NCBI GenBank assembly: GCA_034189135.1
Contig: JAXHVO010000106.1
Span: 1 to 45,349 of the forward strand
Length of the DNA stretch: 45,349 nt
Direction: 5' to 3'
Source: Thermodesulfobacteriota bacterium
GTDB taxonomy: Bacteria > Desulfobacterota > Desulfobacteria > Desulfobacterales > JAUWMJ01
The translations under genes and the position numbers were made by a program. Numbering within the stretch: the stretch's first letter is position 1; every line of letters begins with the position of its first letter. Shown here one piece after another: positions 34,826 to 43,865 of the stretch. The notes below the pieces were generated by a model. That model worked only from the letters and a program-made list of their open reading frames with translations. It was not told the origin of the DNA and did not search any database.

Positions 34826-35075
34826 TATACTCGATTCTCGATACTGGATGCTCGATGTTGGATACTCGTTGCTTGTTACTCGTTTGCCTTGCCACAGTGT
34901 CTTGTCAGGGCGTAGCTTGTAAAGCGCGAAGCCTGGTCGATTCTGGATTGAATATCGAGCATCTTCTTTTAAAGATTCAGTATTCAGCAAAGCCAGTTTG
35001 AGCGAAGCGAAAATCCCGCTGAAAGCGGGGTATCCAGTATCAATCATCGAGCATCCAGTATCCAGAAACCAGTAT
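34826..35075. repeat. Cluster of short direct and inverted intergenic repeats
   Basis: The gap between aroE-like and the receiver gene is filled with variations of GATACTGGATGCTCGATG and its complement ATCGAGCATCCAGTATCC, plus a hairpin CCCGCT-GAAA-GCGGGG near 35015. Similar TTCGATGTT units occur near 17620. They explain why the aroE frame is artificially open upstream. Confidence 0.65.
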
Positions 35076-35082
35076 TAACCTT

Positions 35083-35475
35083 TTACTCAATTTCGAGTAG
35101 ATCTTTAACGCTCCGGGTAATCTCTTCTGCAGACGCCGGTTTGGCAATATAGTCGTCCGCCTCCGTACTCATTCCATCCGCGTGTGAATAGCGTGTTGAA
35201 GTCACATGTGATGCGACAGCAGTCAGCAGGACAATGGGAATGTCACGGTATTTTTCATCCCCTTTCAGATCCGCACACATTTCATACCCGTCCTTTTCAG
35301 GCATCATTACATCAAGTACGATGGCATCAGGTGGATTGGCCTGTACCTTCTCCAGCCCCTCAACACCGTTATAGGCGATTTCAACCTCAAAGCCTTCCTT
35401 CTCCAGATTTCCCTGAACAATGGAAGCGAAATCAGGTTCATCATCGACCACCAGAATTCTCTTTTTTTCGCTCAT
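35083..35475 (-). CDS. Single-domain response regulator
   Basis: A 130-residue stand-alone receiver. ATG 35475 is preferred because GGGAGGATATC precedes it and the receiver fold begins at once (ILVVDDEPDF). The phosphoacceptor is Asp55 in IVLDVMMPEKDG, with the switch region PIVLLTA and DDYIAKP. A 17-residue insertion rich in His, Ser and Thr lies between beta-4 and beta-5. No output domain is present, so it works by protein contact or as a relay. It lies 115 bases downstream of metF on the same strand and may be cotranscribed with the Hdr/Met cluster. Confidence 0.9.
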   Translation of the reverse strand: MSEKKRILVVDDEPDFASIVQGNLEKEGFEVEIAYNGVEGLEKVQANPPDAIVLDVMMPEKDGYEMCADLKGDEKYRDIPIVLLTAVASHVTSTRYSHADGMSTEADDYIAKPASAEEITRSVKDLLEIE

Positions 35476-35590
35476 GATATCCTCCCTGTTTTTTGTTTTA
35501 TTAAACCCATAATCCGGAAAAACCGGAAACAAGCAGTTGTTTTTCTATGAAATTTTTCCGACAAAATACACCAGAATGACAGCCAAGATA

Positions 35591-36523
35591 CTAGTCCACC
35601 TCAGGCCTGGGATACAGGCCCGCTTGTTCCACAATTTCAGGCACTTTTTCCTCCCACTCAATGGCCATAACGTGAAAACCGCGAACTCCTTCAACCTCTT
35701 TGAGTCGTTGGATTGCCTCAATACAGATCTTAATGCCTTCCTCAGCCTGTTTTTCCTTGGGGGTGTCCGCCAGACGTTTAACCACTTCGTCAGGTACGTC
35801 CATGCCGGGAACCCGGTTTTTCATATATCTGGCCATGCCGGCATTCTTCATCGGGGTCATTCCTGCCAGTATATAAACCTTTTCATGGAGTCCGCGGTCG
35901 CAAACCATCTTCATCCATTCCTCAAACTTATCAAGGTTGTATATGCACTGAGTCTGGATGAACTCAACACCTGCGGCAACCTTTTTCGCCAGCCGGGGCA
36001 CACGGATCTCAAACGGATCGGCAAAAGGATTTGCGGCCGCTCCCACAAACATCTTCGGAGGACGCTTGATATCATCTCCCCCTAAGAACTTTCCTTCGTC
36101 CCGCATGTGCCGGACGGTTTGAATAAGTTGCATCGAATCAATATCATGAACATTCTGGCCTTGGGAGCAGTCCCCGAAGCTCTGATGATCACCTGAAAGG
36201 CAGAGAATATTGTTTATGTCAAAAGAAGCCGCTCCGAGAATGTCGCTCTGCAGGGCAATACGGTTCCGGTCGCGGGTAACCATCTGAAGCACCGGTTCCA
36301 GGCCAATCAGTTTAAGTCGAATACAGGCGGCCAGACTGCACATGCGTGTGACTGATGTCTGGTTGTCGGTAATATTGATTGCATCCACATGATCCTTGAT
36401 CATATCGGCCTTGTTGATAATTACCTCTGGATCGCTTCCTCGCGGGGGGCCGCACTCGGAGGTAACGGCAAGATGCCCGGCGGCAAGAATTTTTTCTAGT
36501 TTACTCGGTGTCTTTGCTTTCAT
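35591..36523 (-). CDS. metF: Methylenetetrahydrofolate reductase, catalytic subunit
   Basis: A 310-residue TIM-barrel flavoenzyme reducing methylene-H4folate to methyl-H4folate, the last folate-level step of the Wood-Ljungdahl methyl branch. Family blocks: AVTSECGPPRGSDP, AINITDNQTSVTRM, LQMVTRDRNRIALQSD, NILCLSGDH and FIQTQCIYNLDKF. Its start overlaps the metV stop by four bases (ATGA), so MetF and MetV are made together, as in acetogens. A second MetF-like protein heads the operon. Confidence 0.95.
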   Translation of the reverse strand: MKAKTPSKLEKILAAGHLAVTSECGPPRGSDPEVIINKADMIKDHVDAINITDNQTSVTRMCSLAACIRLKLIGLEPVLQMVTRDRNRIALQSDILGAASFDINNILCLSGDHQSFGDCSQGQNVHDIDSMQLIQTVRHMRDEGKFLGGDDIKRPPKMFVGAAANPFADPFEIRVPRLAKKVAAGVEFIQTQCIYNLDKFEEWMKMVCDRGLHEKVYILAGMTPMKNAGMARYMKNRVPGMDVPDEVVKRLADTPKEKQAEEGIKICIEAIQRLKEVEGVRGFHVMAIEWEEKVPEIVEQAGLYPRPEVD

Positions 36524-37188
36524 TGCTGCACATCCTCCCTTATCACTTTTCTGGGCCCACCGGCCCTTTCAGTTGACCAGTCTTTTATAGGGGTGATTTT
36601 TTCATAGTCATCCAGTTTTCCCAATGCCTTGAGACGGTCAATGATCAATTGCCAGGCACAGTCCAACTCCGGATTAATTTCACACTTTCCATTTGTTGAG
36701 CCGCCGCAGGGGCCGTTAAGGATCCTTTTGGCACAGCGGGAAACCGGGCAAATTCCGGCAGTACGTGCTAAAATGCACTCTCCGCAACCCTGGCACCTTT
36801 CAGTCCAGACACCCCGTTCTTCAGTCACACCCATAAAACATGTATTCACCCCCGGAAAAACAGGGGTGGTGTGATATTTTTCGGCCATGAACTGGACGCC
36901 GACCCCGCAGGCTAGAGAGACGACCGCATCGTACTGATCAATCACATCACGAACCTCTTCAAGGTATTCGTGATCGCATTGTCGTTCCAAAGTCCTTTCA
37001 TCTATCCTGACTTCCCGGCCCTGGTTTAGAAAATACATTCTAAGAGCAGAAGATAGGACACCCACCTCCTTTTTTCCTCCTGCCTCGCAGACCGTCACAC
37101 ACTCGTTGCAACCTAAAATGAGGATTTTTTCTTTATCTTTGATTTCCTCAATAATCTCCTCAATCGGCTTTTTATCCGCGACAATCAT
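36520..37188 (-). CDS. metV: MetV, iron-sulfur partner of MetF
   Basis: A 222-residue protein of the MetV type, which carries iron-sulfur or zinc sites and connects MetF to its electron donor. N-terminal GCNECVTVCEAGG (Cys27, Cys30, Cys34), a middle ERQCDHEYLEEV, and a C-terminal cluster region GCGECILARTAGICPVSRC, then NGPCGGSTNGKCE. MetV is required for MetF activity in acetogens. An AGAGAGGTATT ribosome site precedes the ATG. It follows mvhD by 156 bases. Confidence 0.93.
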   Translation of the reverse strand: MIVADKKPIEEIIEEIKDKEKILILGCNECVTVCEAGGKKEVGVLSSALRMYFLNQGREVRIDERTLERQCDHEYLEEVRDVIDQYDAVVSLACGVGVQFMAEKYHTTPVFPGVNTCFMGVTEERGVWTERCQGCGECILARTAGICPVSRCAKRILNGPCGGSTNGKCEINPELDCAWQLIIDRLKALGKLDDYEKITPIKDWSTERAGGPRKVIREDVQQ

Positions 37189-37344
37189 AATACCTCTCTT
37201 TCATTCTAAATTGGAATTTGAAAATCTAAATTTATTTGATCTTTGAAAAATCTGCCTGCCAAAGGATCATTCATACAATCCGTCACCCAGGCTTCTGAAT
37301 ATCGGATTGCCTGAATGTGGCACATATCCAGCACTGTTATTGTT

Positions 37345-37776
37345 TCAAGCTGCCTTTTTCTTGGCCGATTTTATAGGATTTGGACCCAATTTTTGAATTC
37401 TTTTATCCATCTCCACCGCATATTCGGCAAACTTAGGACCTTCCCCTGACGACAGATTGTACATCTGTACCCGTTCTCCTCCGATACCGATAGCATCAAG
37501 AATTTGTTGCGCCTGCTCGACCCGTTTCCGGGCTCTGAAATTGCCGCTGTTATAGTGACAATCCCCTTCCATACACCCGACCACGTACACACCGTCCGCC
37601 CCTTTTTCAAATGCGCGCAGCATATGAAGAATATCCACCTTCCCGGTGCAAGGAACCAGGACGATCCTGATGTTTGTCGGATAACTCAATCGCATTGAAC
37701 CTGCCAGGTCCGCTGCAGTGTAACCTCAGAAATTACAGCAAAATGCTATGATGATCGGTTCAAAATCTTTTCCCAT
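37345..37776 (-). CDS. mvhD: MvhD-type electron-transfer subunit, selenoprotein (UGA at codon 17)
   Basis: A 143-residue protein if TGA 37728-37726 is read as selenocysteine. The frame from ATG 37776 (AGGAGGAATTTT upstream) gives PIIIAFCCNF, Sec17, GYTAADLAGSMRLSYPTNIR, then VPCTGKVD and GCMEGDCHY. This is MvhD from end to end, and the TGA stands exactly where the family has its third N-terminal cysteine (usual pattern CNWC). Without readthrough the protein would lose its N-terminal cysteine motif. MvhD carries a [2Fe-2S] cluster and passes electrons to HdrA. It lies ten bases after hdrA. Confidence 0.9.
37697..37711 (-). promoter_or_regulatory. Candidate SECIS hairpin in mvhD
   Basis: On the minus strand, 14 bases after the TGA, GGACC-TGGCA-GGTTC forms a five-pair stem (one G-U) with a short loop, at a distance suitable for a bacterial SECIS read by SelB. 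Confidence 0.55.
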
Positions 37777-37786
37777 AAAATTCCTC

Positions 37787-40700
37787 CTACATAACTCCCT
37801 CAAGCAAAGCGTCGACTTTGCACAGTATCTGATCGTCTTCGTACCAGTTAAGTTCAATGGCCTTGGCGGGGCATTCAGCCGCGCAAATTCCGCATCCATG
37901 GCACAAAGCGTCATCAATTTCACTCACGCCTTCTTCATTAATCACCGGAACTCCGTAAGGACATGACCGGACGCATACCAGACAGGAAGCGCATACATCT
38001 GTATTGACCCTGGCCGTAATTGCAGACAAGGTAAGCTCATCCTGTGATAAAAACGTAGTTGTTCTTGATACCGCCGCAAGGGACTGAGCGATTGCTTCGG
38101 ACAGAAGCATGGGACTGTGGGCGGTACCGCATACAAATATGCCTTCAGTGGCCATATCCACCGGCCTTAACTTTACATGTGCTTCCAGAAAGTGCCCTTC
38201 AGTATTTCTGGCCAGCTTCAGTATGGAGGCCAGCTCTTCGGTGTCTTCGGCTTTTACCCCTGCACTCAGAGCAAGCAGATCCGCACTGACCTGAAGAGGC
38301 TGACCCAGGATATGGTCCTTAAAGGTGACCTTCAATCCGTCGTCCGCAGCCTCCACCCTTGGAGGATCCTCCGGGGTGTAACGGGAAAAGATAATTCCGA
38401 GTTTCCTGGCTTCGGTGTAATAGTCCTCTAAAAGCCCGTACATGCGGATATCCCGGTAAAGAATATAGATGTCCGCCTGCGGATTCAGTTCTTTTATGTG
38501 AAGGGCATTTTTGATGGCGCTCTGACAACAAACACGGGAGCAATTGGGGTTTTCATCATTTCTTGAGCCCACACACTGGATCATCACTACCTGATTCAAA
38601 TCGTCCAGATCGTTCTTCTCAAGTTGCTCTGATAATTCGATTTGCGTCATCACTCGCGAATCTTCCCCATACAGGTATTCGCCGGGCTGGTATTCGTTGG
38701 CACCCGTTGCAACCACCACAGCCCCGTGATTGATTTTTCTTTCGTACATCCCCGGACCCACCAGGACTTCTGTGGTAAAATTTCCCTTGAATCCGGTAAA
38801 ACCGACAATGAGTGATTGCGTTAAAACCTGGATTTTAGAGTGGGAGGTGACCTTTTCGATCAGCCCTGCCAGGTATTTTTTTACATCTGCTCCGTCTATA
38901 GTTTTGGTAAGACGGTTTGCCAGGCCGCCAAGCTGTTTTTCTTTTTCTACTATGACCGTTTCAAACCCCTGATCGGCAAGACCCAGTGCAGTGTTCATCC
39001 CGGCCACACCGCCGCCGATGATCAAAGCCCTCTTGTTGACCGGAATCTTCTTTTCATGCAATGGAAAGAGGGTTGCGACTCTGGCCACTGCCATTCTGAT
39101 AAGATCCTTTGCTTTTCCCGTGGCTGCAACCGGGTCGTCTGAATGAACCCAGGAATCCTGGTTTCGAATGTTGGCCATTTCAAAAAGATATTTGTTAAGA
39201 CCGCAAGCCTCCAGCGTATCCATAAAAATACCTTCATGTGTTTTCGGCGTACACGAAGCCACCACGATCCGGTTTAAATCATGTTCCGAAATCTGCTCTT
39301 TCATTTGATCCTGAGTATCCTGGGAACAGGTAAAAAGGTTATTGCTGGTATAGACGACATGTGGAAGGGAAGCCGCGTACTCCTCTACGGCCTCTATATC
39401 CACCACCCCGGCAATATTAATACCACACTTACAGACAAATACACCCACCCGTAACTCCTCTCCATCCACGTCGATTTCTTCCGGAATCTCAACGCTTTTG
39501 GTGCACGTGTTTCGGGCTTCAACAAGACTTCTCCCGGCTGCACAGGCCGCCGCACTGGCCTCTATAACCGAACTGGGAATATCTTTCGGTCCCTGGAAGG
39601 TCCCACAGGCATAAACACCCTGACGCGAGGTTTCCACAGGTGTAAAAGGAAGAGTTTCGGCAAAACTGTATCGGTTCAAATTAACATCAAGCCGCTTGGC
39701 AAGTTCCACCGTCGATTGCGAAATCTCAAGTCCAACCGACAAGACCACCATGTCAAAATCCTCTAGCTGAATACGACCGCTTTCATCCACATACTTTATA
39801 CGCAGTTCACCGGTATCCCTAACTTCATCTATGGTATGCACCCTGGCCTTTACAAACCGAACCCCTTCCCTATCCTTTGCCCGGTTATAATATTTCTCAT
39901 AATCCTTGCCAAAGGTTCGGATATCCATGTTAAAAACCACACAATCGAGATCACCCGCGGAATGCTCCTTTGCGATCATCGCTTCTTTAATGGCATAGGT
40001 ACAGCACACAGACGAACAGTAGCCGTTACCGCACCGGTTCATATCCCTTGACCCGATACACTGCAACCAGGCAATATTTTTAGGCTCCTGACTATCCGAC
40101 GGCTTTACCAGATGGCCCATGGTGGGGCCTGATGCGCTGAGGATCCGTTCGAATTCCAGACTGGTCATTACATTTGGATTTCTGCTATAATGGTAAAACT
40201 CCTGCAGCATGGTGGGGTCGAAGACATCGTTGCCCGGACAGAGAACCACCGACCCGACCTCGATTTCTCTTCTTTCAGTTTCCATGCTGTGATCAATTGC
40301 TCCGGCAAGGCACGCATCCACACACTGATAACACTCTGAGCAAATACCGCATTTAAGACACCGCTCTGCCTCGTTTTTCGCTTCGTTTTCATCGTAGCCG
40401 TAGGAAACTTCCAGAAAATTACACTCTCGAGCAGCCGGATCCAGACAGCGAACCGGAGTTCTGGGTTTATGGGATTCAAGAGAGACATCCGGCTTTTCAA
40501 ATTCCCAGGTCTTTTCCCTATCTTTTTTAAGATCCATCCCATTGATAAAACGGTGAATACTCTCGGCAGCTTCCTTGCCGCATGAAACGGCTTCCACCAC
40601 CGATTTGGGACCGTAAAATGCATCACCGCCGGCGAATACCCAGTCAATAGGTGTCTGTAAAGTGACCGGGTCGGCTTCCAAACCGCCCACCCTCGTGACA

Positions 40701-42229
40701 GCAATACCTTGCTCCTTGATGAATGACAGGTCGGTGCTCTGGCCGATGGAGATGATCACCGTGTCGCCGAACACCGGTTGGCACTCGTTTTCATCATATG
40801 ACGGGTTAAAGCGACCGTCGCTGTCAAAAACAGCAGTACAGGTCTTAAACTCTATCCCGGAGACCTTGTTGCTTTTGTCTATGAAAAAGGCCTTGGGTCC
40901 GAAACTGTTAATAATCTTGATATCGCTTTCCAGGGCTTCCTCGATTTCATGCTCCCAGGCGGGCATCTCTTCGCGTTTTTCCAGACAGATCATGGTGACG
41001 GTCTTGGCCCCCTTGCGTTTGGCAGTCAGCGCCACATCGATGGCCACATTGCCGCCACCAACCACTATGACATCGTCGCCAATAGGCACATCTTTGCCCA
41101 TGGCACTATCGCGGAGAAAATCCACGCCCTGGAGAACACCTTCCCCATCTTCGTTTTCAACGCCCAAACTGCGCCCGCCGTGCAGGCCGATGGCCATAAA
41201 CATGGCCGAAAAACCATCTTTTTTAAGGCTTTTCATGGTGATGTCTTTGCCGAAGGTAATCCCGGTTTCAATGGTTACCCCCATTTCTTCGATCACTCTG
41301 ATTTCACTTTGCAGAATATCCCTCGGTAAACGGTATTCAGGGATGCCCACAGCCATCATACCGCCGGCTACCGGCAATTTTTCAAAAATAGTCACCTGGT
41401 AGCCATTTCTTGCCAGAGAATAAGCGGCCGCCAGTCCTGCCGGACCTGAACCAATAATAGCCACCTTTTCATTGCGCGGCTCAGCCGTTTCCGGGATGTA
41501 GCTTGTATCCTGTCCCAATTCCCAGTCGGCCAGGAAGCGATGCAGTTCACGAATGGCCAATGGCTGGTCCACGTCGTTGCGGGTACAGATCTCTTCGCAG
41601 GGATGGTGGCATACCCGGCCACAGATGCCGGGAAAGGGGTGATCCTCTTTAAAAAGCTTCAACGCCTCGAGGTACTTCCCCTCATTGATCAGGGCAATAT
41701 AGCCCTGTATGCTTACATGGGCCGGACAAGTGGCCTTGCAGGGTGCAGTTCCTATCTTACTGATGGCAAAAGCGCCGGGAATGGCTTGGGCGTATTGCTT
41801 ATAAATGGCTTTTCTTTTTGAAAGTCCCTTGTCATACTCGTTGGGAACCTCAATGGGGCATACACCGATACATTCGCCACAGCTGGTACACTTCGAAATG
41901 TCCACATAACGCGCCTTTTGAGTTACCGTTGCGGTGAAATGTCCCACATCGCCATTGAGTTCTTCAAGTTCCGTATTGGTTAAAAGTTCTATGTTCAAAT
42001 GCCGGCCGACCTCGACCAGTTTAGGCGAAATCACTCACATGGCACAGTCGTTGGTTGGAAAGGTCTTGTCCAGCTGAGACATCATTCCGCCAATGGCTGA
42101 AGACTTTTCAAGCATGTAAACGTAGTATCCTGAGTTGGCAAGATCCAGGGCGGACTGCATTCCGGCAATCCCTCCGCCAACAACCATGACTGATCCAATA
42201 ATTTCTTTGCTATTATTTTTGTCGCTCAT
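37787..42229 (-). CDS. hdrA: Fused HdrA-NfnB/GltD-HdrA flavoprotein, selenoprotein (UGA at codon 65)
   Basis: Read through the TGA at 42037-42035 the gene encodes 1,480 residues. Residues 1-64 are an HdrA FAD fold ([17 protein letters not shown]) ending TNDCAM, then Sec65, then [12 protein letters not shown], where other HdrA proteins have Cys. A [4Fe-4S] motif [12 protein letters not shown] follows (114-124). Residues about 160-570 are an NfnB/GltD-like module ([44 protein letters not shown]). The first HdrA unit then resumes ([13 protein letters not shown] near 624), and a second, full HdrA unit starts near 927 ([30 protein letters not shown]). Two [4Fe-4S] motifs end the chain. It should take NAD(P)H and move electrons between two FADs, MvhD and MetVF. 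Confidence 0.93.
42002..42019 (-). promoter_or_regulatory. Candidate SECIS hairpin in hdrA
   Basis: On the minus strand, 15 bases after the TGA, CTGGTC-GAGGTC-GGCCGG folds into a six-pair stem (two G-U) with a GAGGUC loop, close to the GGUC-type loop of known bacterial SECIS elements. Confidence 0.6.
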
Positions 42230-42239
42230 TTTTTATTCC

Positions 42240-43109
42240 TTAAATCCTTTCAAGTATTTGTGGAAGTTTGCTTTCCCATCCGATGGTGGATAGAAGAACC
42301 CCGCTGAATCCCTCTTTTTTTAACGTGGCGACCATTTCAGCTGCAATAAGAGTACACTCGCGAACTTTATCGGGTGATTTTTGGATCCGTTTAATCAGGG
42401 AATCGGGAATAAAAACATTATCCACGTTACGAACCATATAGCGGGCCATACCCAGTGATTTAAGCAGCAGCACGGTGGGAATAATCTTTGCCTTTTCAGT
42501 GTTCACCTTTTTTATGAAAGGCTCGATGGCAGAAAGATCAAATAAAGGCGGGGTGATGAAAAATTGGGTACCTGCATTGATCTTCTTGTTCATCTCTTCA
42601 AGTACCAAATCCGGAGACTTCCCTTTTGCACCTGCATCAACCGTGGAACCGACCAGAAACTGCGGAGAACCTGAAAGATCAATTCCGGCCATATCCTTCC
42701 CCTGTTGAAGACCGCTGATGACCTGCAACAGTTGCTCCAAATCGATGTCATACACCGATCTTGCCTGATGGTGATCTCCAAATCCCGGATCTTCTCCTTT
42801 CACTGCCATTACATTGGTAATACCACAGCCAAAGGCAGCAAGAAGATCGGCCTGAAGGGCAATTCTGTTTCTGTCCCGGCAATTGAGCTGCATGACCGTA
42901 TCCATCCCTTTTGCCTGCAAAATCATGGCAGCACCCAGGGAACTCATCCGCATCACAGCGTTGCTCATTTCCGGTACCAAAAAAGCATCCACTTCGCCTT
43001 TAACCCTTTGAGCATCGGCAACCATCCCGGTGATATCTACCCCCTTGGGTGGCTCCATTTCTGCAAGGATGGCAAATTCCCCTGCGTTAAATTTGTTTTT
43101 TAAATGCAT
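42240..43109 (-). CDS. Second MetF-family methylenetetrahydrofolate reductase
   Basis: A 289-residue TIM-barrel MetF paralogue heading the operon. Blocks parallel to metF: ILAEMEPPKGVDI, MQLNCRDRNRIALQADLL, NVMAVKGEDPGFGDH, GTQFFITPPLFDLSAIEPF and LGMARYMVRNVDNVFIP. It is clearly diverged from the downstream metF (for example TPP where metF has TQC), so the copies are not a recent duplicate. It lies ten bases before hdrA and uses CCGGAGGTAAACTT as ribosome site. It may be an alternative catalytic subunit or a specialised partner of HdrA. Confidence 0.92.
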   Translation of the reverse strand: MHLKNKFNAGEFAILAEMEPPKGVDITGMVADAQRVKGEVDAFLVPEMSNAVMRMSSLGAAMILQAKGMDTVMQLNCRDRNRIALQADLLAAFGCGITNVMAVKGEDPGFGDHHQARSVYDIDLEQLLQVISGLQQGKDMAGIDLSGSPQFLVGSTVDAGAKGKSPDLVLEEMNKKINAGTQFFITPPLFDLSAIEPFIKKVNTEKAKIIPTVLLLKSLGMARYMVRNVDNVFIPDSLIKRIQKSPDKVRECTLIAAEMVATLKKEGFSGVLLSTIGWESKLPQILERI

Positions 43110-43526
43110 AAGTTTACCTCCGGCTTTTTTTCTTTATCTGCTGATTCCATCTTTACAGCAACTTTTATGCCGATTTGATATAGAATTGGGCAATAGTCAA
43201 TTAAATCTATTTTTTTAGTAAGTTACGCTTATTTATTTTTTTGTGTATCAAAATTAAATTTAAATAAATTCACCGGAAGGTTGTGCCGATTTGGCATATG
43301 TGATAATAAAAACATTTAAATTTAAAATTGTTACTGACGCTATGCCATTATGGGATAGTCCATATTGGATGATACTTCAGCTCATAACTGTTAGCTCACG
43401 GTAAAAAAAGGATTTCATCCTTCTTGAAACAAGGCTGGACTGTAAGTTATGGGCGATGAACTGTGGTAAAGAGCTATTACTGAATTACTTCATTAGAAAT
43501 AAACGGTCGTTTTTCAATCTTAGCTC
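43110..43526. other. Control region between the Hdr/Met operon and the NtrC-type regulator
   Basis: No gene is seen. The AT-rich stretch contains the sigma-54 promoter candidate at 43157-43172 and a small dyad, TGCC-GATTT-GGCA (43283-43295), that might be an activator site. A loose inverted pair follows near 43380 and 43443 (CATAACTGTTAG with CTGTAAGTTATG). Confidence 0.5.
43157..43172 (-). promoter_or_regulatory. Candidate sigma-54 promoter for the metF2-hdrA-mvhD-metV-metF operon
   Basis: On the minus strand CGGCATAAAAGTTGCT matches TGGCA-N6-TTGCT with the exact GG-to-GC spacing (ten bases) required by sigma-54. It lies about 48 bases before the metF2 start, and an NtrC-type activator gene is divergent from it. 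Confidence 0.65.
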
Positions 43527-43815
43527 GGTTCGACCGGGAAATCGCCTATTGGCCCGCTACCAGACTTAACAAATGAGGTCGGTATCGTACACGCTCCCTA
43601 TCTTCTCAGTTAAACCGATACAGGCAGAGACGATCAACGCCGCCGTGAGATTCTGTCCGCTGGGGCTGGCTCAAATCTAATTGAAGTCTGCCTCAGGCAG
43701 ACCGTACGTTCATTTATAGATAAGATTGTTAAGTCTGGTAGCGGGCCAATCGGCGATTTCCCGGTCGAACCTTAGGTTTCATGCTTCGTTGTGCCCAGTC
43801 GAGCATGAAAATTTA
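43527..43815. repeat. Palindromic repeat element, copy 2 (46-bp arms) with 44-bp flank
   Basis: Arms 43527-43572 and 43726-43771 are complementary with one mismatch in 46. The core (43588-43706) begins and ends with GTAC, contains the hairpin GTCTGCC-TCA-GGCAGAC, and matches the reverse complement of the core at 649-777. The arm sequences differ from those of copy 1 yet remain self-complementary. The flank 43772-43815 matches the flank of the partial copy at 7677. Confidence 0.85.
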
Positions 43816-43865
43816 TGTTAAACAAAACAACGTGGTTTTTATCAAAATGTAGAGGGCGGTAAAAA

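Noticed and set aside
34826-35047. N-terminal extension of the AroE-like protein
   Set aside because: It is encoded by intergenic repeat units, and the AroE fold begins at the ATG at 34825.
37345-37695. MvhD starting at the internal ATG at 37695
   Set aside because: This start loses the conserved CCN-x-U/C motif. A good ribosome-binding site and start at 37776 lie in the same frame, separated only by the TGA read as Sec.
37787-42034. HdrA as two separate genes split at 42035
   Set aside because: Both parts align to one continuous HdrA domain, with the TGA at a known Cys/Sec position and a SECIS-like hairpin behind it, so one selenoprotein gene is more likely than a frameshifted or split gene.
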